A stretch of DNA of 8,495 bases from Candidatus Hydrogenedentota bacterium (lineage in GTDB: Bacteria > Spirochaetota > Leptospiria > Turneriellales > J094). Below the pieces are notes generated by a model. It was not told where the DNA came from. It saw only the letters and a program-made list of their open reading frames with translations, and searched no databases. The position numbers and the translations under genes are program-made. Where the stretch lies: the NCBI GenBank assembly GCA_003695005.1, contig RFJE01000067.1, forward strand, positions 1-8,495, in the 5' to 3' direction. Every line of letters starts with the position of its first letter. Position 1 is the stretch's first letter. Positions 6,956 through 8,495 of this stretch are shown here, piece by piece.

Positions 6956-6958
6956 AAT

Positions 6959-6964
6959 AGGAGG
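6959..6964 (+). promoter_or_regulatory. strong Shine-Dalgarno sequence of potD
   Basis: A consensus AGGAGG ends six bases before ATG 6971. It is the strongest ribosome-binding site in the operon; the ATPase and permease genes have weak or no recognisable sites. This fits the usual excess of binding protein over membrane subunits. Confidence 0.85.
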
Positions 6965-6970
6965 TTTAAA

Positions 6971-8062
6971 ATGAGTCTTCAGATTATTGACCGAAAAGAA
7001 AAGCTTATTGGGTTCTCTCGAACTCTGGTAACATTGTCATTGGTTGCATTTAGCGGATTCTTCATTGCCTGCACCCAAAAAAAACAAGCGGAGAAGCTTT
7101 CAAAGGAGCTGAACGTCTATAACTGGTCCTATTATATTGGGAAAAACACCATTCCAAATTTTGAAAGAGAGTTCAATGTTAAGGTAAATTATGACAACTA
7201 TTCTAGCAATGAAGAACTTTTGGCCAAGCTCCAGTCCGGGGCAAAAGGCTACGACGTTATTTTCCCAAGCGATTATATGGTGCAGATAATGATTAAGCAA
7301 AAGTTGCTTGAGCCATTGAACATGAAAAATATTCCCAATTTTAAGAATATTGCTCAAAAATTTAAGAACCTTCCATTTGATCCCAATAACAAGTTTTCTA
7401 TACCTTACCTTTGGGGGACGACAGGTATTGGAATAAATACAGAAAAAGTACAAGATTATGTCGATGGATGGGACATCCTATGGAATATGAAATATAAAGG
7501 TAGAATAACTATCCTAGATGATATGAGATTTGGGATAGTACCAGCACTTAAGAAATTGGGCTACTCCATTAATACAACCAATCCCAAGGAACTTGAAGAA
7601 GCAAAGCGGCTTTTGATGATACAAAAGCCGCTTGTAAAAGCATACACCAGCGATACGTACATTGATATGTTAAAATCTGGAGATTCTTGGATAGCCTACG
7701 GCTACAGCGGCGATATTTACCAAGTCGCAAAAGAAAATCCCTCAATAAGATACGTAATTCCCAAAGAAGGGACATGTATCTGGGTAGATAACATGTGCAT
7801 ACCAAAGGGCGCTCCCCACAAATATACAGCAGAAGTTTTTATCAATTACATCCTGCGTCCGGAAGTAAGTGCTGAAATTTCAAATGAAACATGGTACGCC
7901 AATCCCAACGAAGCTTCTTATGGACTTACCAATCCTAAAATAATTAATGATCCATCAATCTATCCACCAAAAGAAATATTAGACAAATGCGAATTTCTAA
8001 AAGATGTAGGTGATGCAACAATACTATACAGCAAAATCTGGTCACAGGTAAAATCGAAATAG
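6971..8062 (+). CDS. potD: polyamine-binding lipoprotein PotD
   Basis: This substrate-binding protein captures polyamine outside the inner membrane and delivers it to PotBC. A lipoprotein signal is visible: positive residues, a hydrophobic stretch (about 18-33) and F-I-A-C with the acylated Cys at residue 34. The mature part begins ELNVYNWSYYI as in PotD and PotF proteins. Compared by eye with E. coli PotD, the ligand pocket keeps Trp52 and Tyr55 (E. coli Trp34, Tyr37), Ser100 and Tyr102 (Ser83, Tyr85), Asp184 (Asp168), Trp271 and Asp273 (Trp255, Asp257) and Tyr309 (Tyr293). E. coli Glu171 corresponds to Phe187 here (DMRF instead of DARE), and Trp229 appears to be a Tyr (243 or 245). The 363-residue length is normal. 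Polyamine binding is likely; preference for spermidine or putrescine cannot be told. Confidence 0.92.
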   Translation: MSLQIIDRKEKLIGFSRTLVTLSLVAFSGFFIACTQKKQAEKLSKELNVYNWSYYIGKNTIPNFEREFNVKVNYDNYSSNEELLAKLQSGAKGYDVIFPSDYMVQIMIKQKLLEPLNMKNIPNFKNIAQKFKNLPFDPNNKFSIPYLWGTTGIGINTEKVQDYVDGWDILWNMKYKGRITILDDMRFGIVPALKKLGYSINTTNPKELEEAKRLLMIQKPLVKAYTSDTYIDMLKSGDSWIAYGYSGDIYQVAKENPSIRYVIPKEGTCIWVDNMCIPKGAPHKYTAEVFINYILRPEVSAEISNETWYANPNEASYGLTNPKIINDPSIYPPKEILDKCEFLKDVGDATILYSKIWSQVKSK

Positions 8063-8373
8063 GCTTGGTATGCGATTGTCGCTTATTTAAGGTGGCGGAA
8101 GGTTAGCCTATCATGCTCAAAGGTTTTAAGGTATTAAAGCGAGTAAGATATTTCCATAACCAAAAGTATTTAGCCCCCGCTGCAAGAATTACTAACCGCT
8201 TGTAATCTTAGGGCATGCTAAATATTTGCCATAGTGGCCTTCGAACCCATTTTTGTTCCACGCAATTAAAAGTTTTGTCATTTTTTACAACCTGGGTGCC
8301 GGCATTTATTTAAAATCTGCAAGCTCGCGAAGATCAAATTCCTAGTACTTCGATTCCAAAATACTATATAAAC
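8063..8373. other. intergenic region after potD, no gene seen
   Basis: About 310 bases have no credible frame. A short stem, GCGA (8072-8075) with TCGC (8079-8082) around a 3-base loop and followed by TTATTT, lies ten bases after the potD stop. It is too weak to call a terminator with confidence. The right part presumably includes the 3' end of the IS630-like element, but without a second copy or a recognised inverted repeat I cannot place its boundary. Confidence 0.45.
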
Positions 8374-8493
8374 TTAATCGGCGCTTTTTATTTCATCCAG
8401 CTTGTATGTCCATCTAAAAATAGTGGGCATTTCATTACATTCGTCAATATAAGCAAGCATTCGTGTTTTGAGTTCGTTGATTGAATCGACGCG
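8374..8493 (-). CDS. IS630-like transposase, C-terminal fragment (partial)
   Basis: The minus strand is open from the window edge to a TAA at 8374-8376, giving 39 residues. They include NELKTRMLAYIDECNEMPTI followed by FRWTYKLDEIKSAD. The closing pattern L-x-x-x-I-x-x-F/Y-I-x-x-x-N-x-x-x-x-x-F-x-W-T-Y is characteristic of the C-terminus of IS630-family (Tc1/mariner-like) transposases. The catalytic domain lies outside the window, so whether the element is intact cannot be judged. No frameshift is seen in this part. Confidence 0.7.
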   Translation of the reverse strand, partial: RVDSINELKTRMLAYIDECNEMPTIFRWTYKLDEIKSAD

Positions 8494-8495
8494 CA

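Noticed and set aside
8230..8260. GGTTCGAA on the minus strand as a tRNA T-loop
   Set aside because: The flanking bases do not form the five-pair T stem, and no acceptor or anticodon arm can be drawn.
1..8495. A CRISPR array, toxin-antitoxin pair or defence system
   Set aside because: No regularly spaced direct repeats and no matching protein motifs were seen on either strand.

Overview
The window looks like a bacterial chromosome segment in which an AT-rich polyamine-transport cluster lies among decaying insertion sequences. The organism cannot be named from the sequence. The transporter genes are low in GC and use the standard stop codons, mostly TAG. The substrate-binding protein is a predicted lipoprotein. 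The short gene tail at the left edge and the IS remnants are visibly richer in GC than the transporter block, so the block may be a horizontally acquired island. That is inference.

Layout. Positions 1-80 hold the C-terminal end of an S1 RNA-binding-domain protein. A weak terminator-like element and a possible promoter follow. Positions 146-409 contain no credible gene, only one perfect hairpin. Positions 410-1019 hold a badly broken DDE transposase remnant on the minus strand (IS701-like by its motifs), with possible short inverted ends. Positions 1020-1759 are apparently non-coding or decayed. Two plus-strand genes follow: an unrecognised multi-pass membrane protein (1760-2545) and a cysteine-cluster protein of the YkgJ type (2562-3086).

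From 3112 to 8062 lies a complete spermidine/putrescine ABC importer in the order potA-potB-potC-potD: ATPase, two permeases and binding lipoprotein. All genes from 1760 onward share the plus strand with gaps of 7-25 bases. The one exception is between potB and potC, where a roughly 1.07-kb IS30-family element sits two bases after the potB stop codon in the opposite orientation. Its transposase is a multiply frameshifted pseudogene. The four pot reading frames are intact, so this is an importer operon split by a dead IS without loss of any subunit gene.

The right flank (8063-8373) has no recognisable gene. The window ends in the C-terminus of an IS630-like transposase on the minus strand (8374-8493, running off the edge). 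I found no CRISPR array, tRNA, rRNA or defence system, and nothing that supports a wholly new system. The points most worth checking are the IS30 insertion inside the operon, the long perfect palindrome within that IS, the PotD ligand-site substitution, and the unknown membrane protein next to the YkgJ-type gene.
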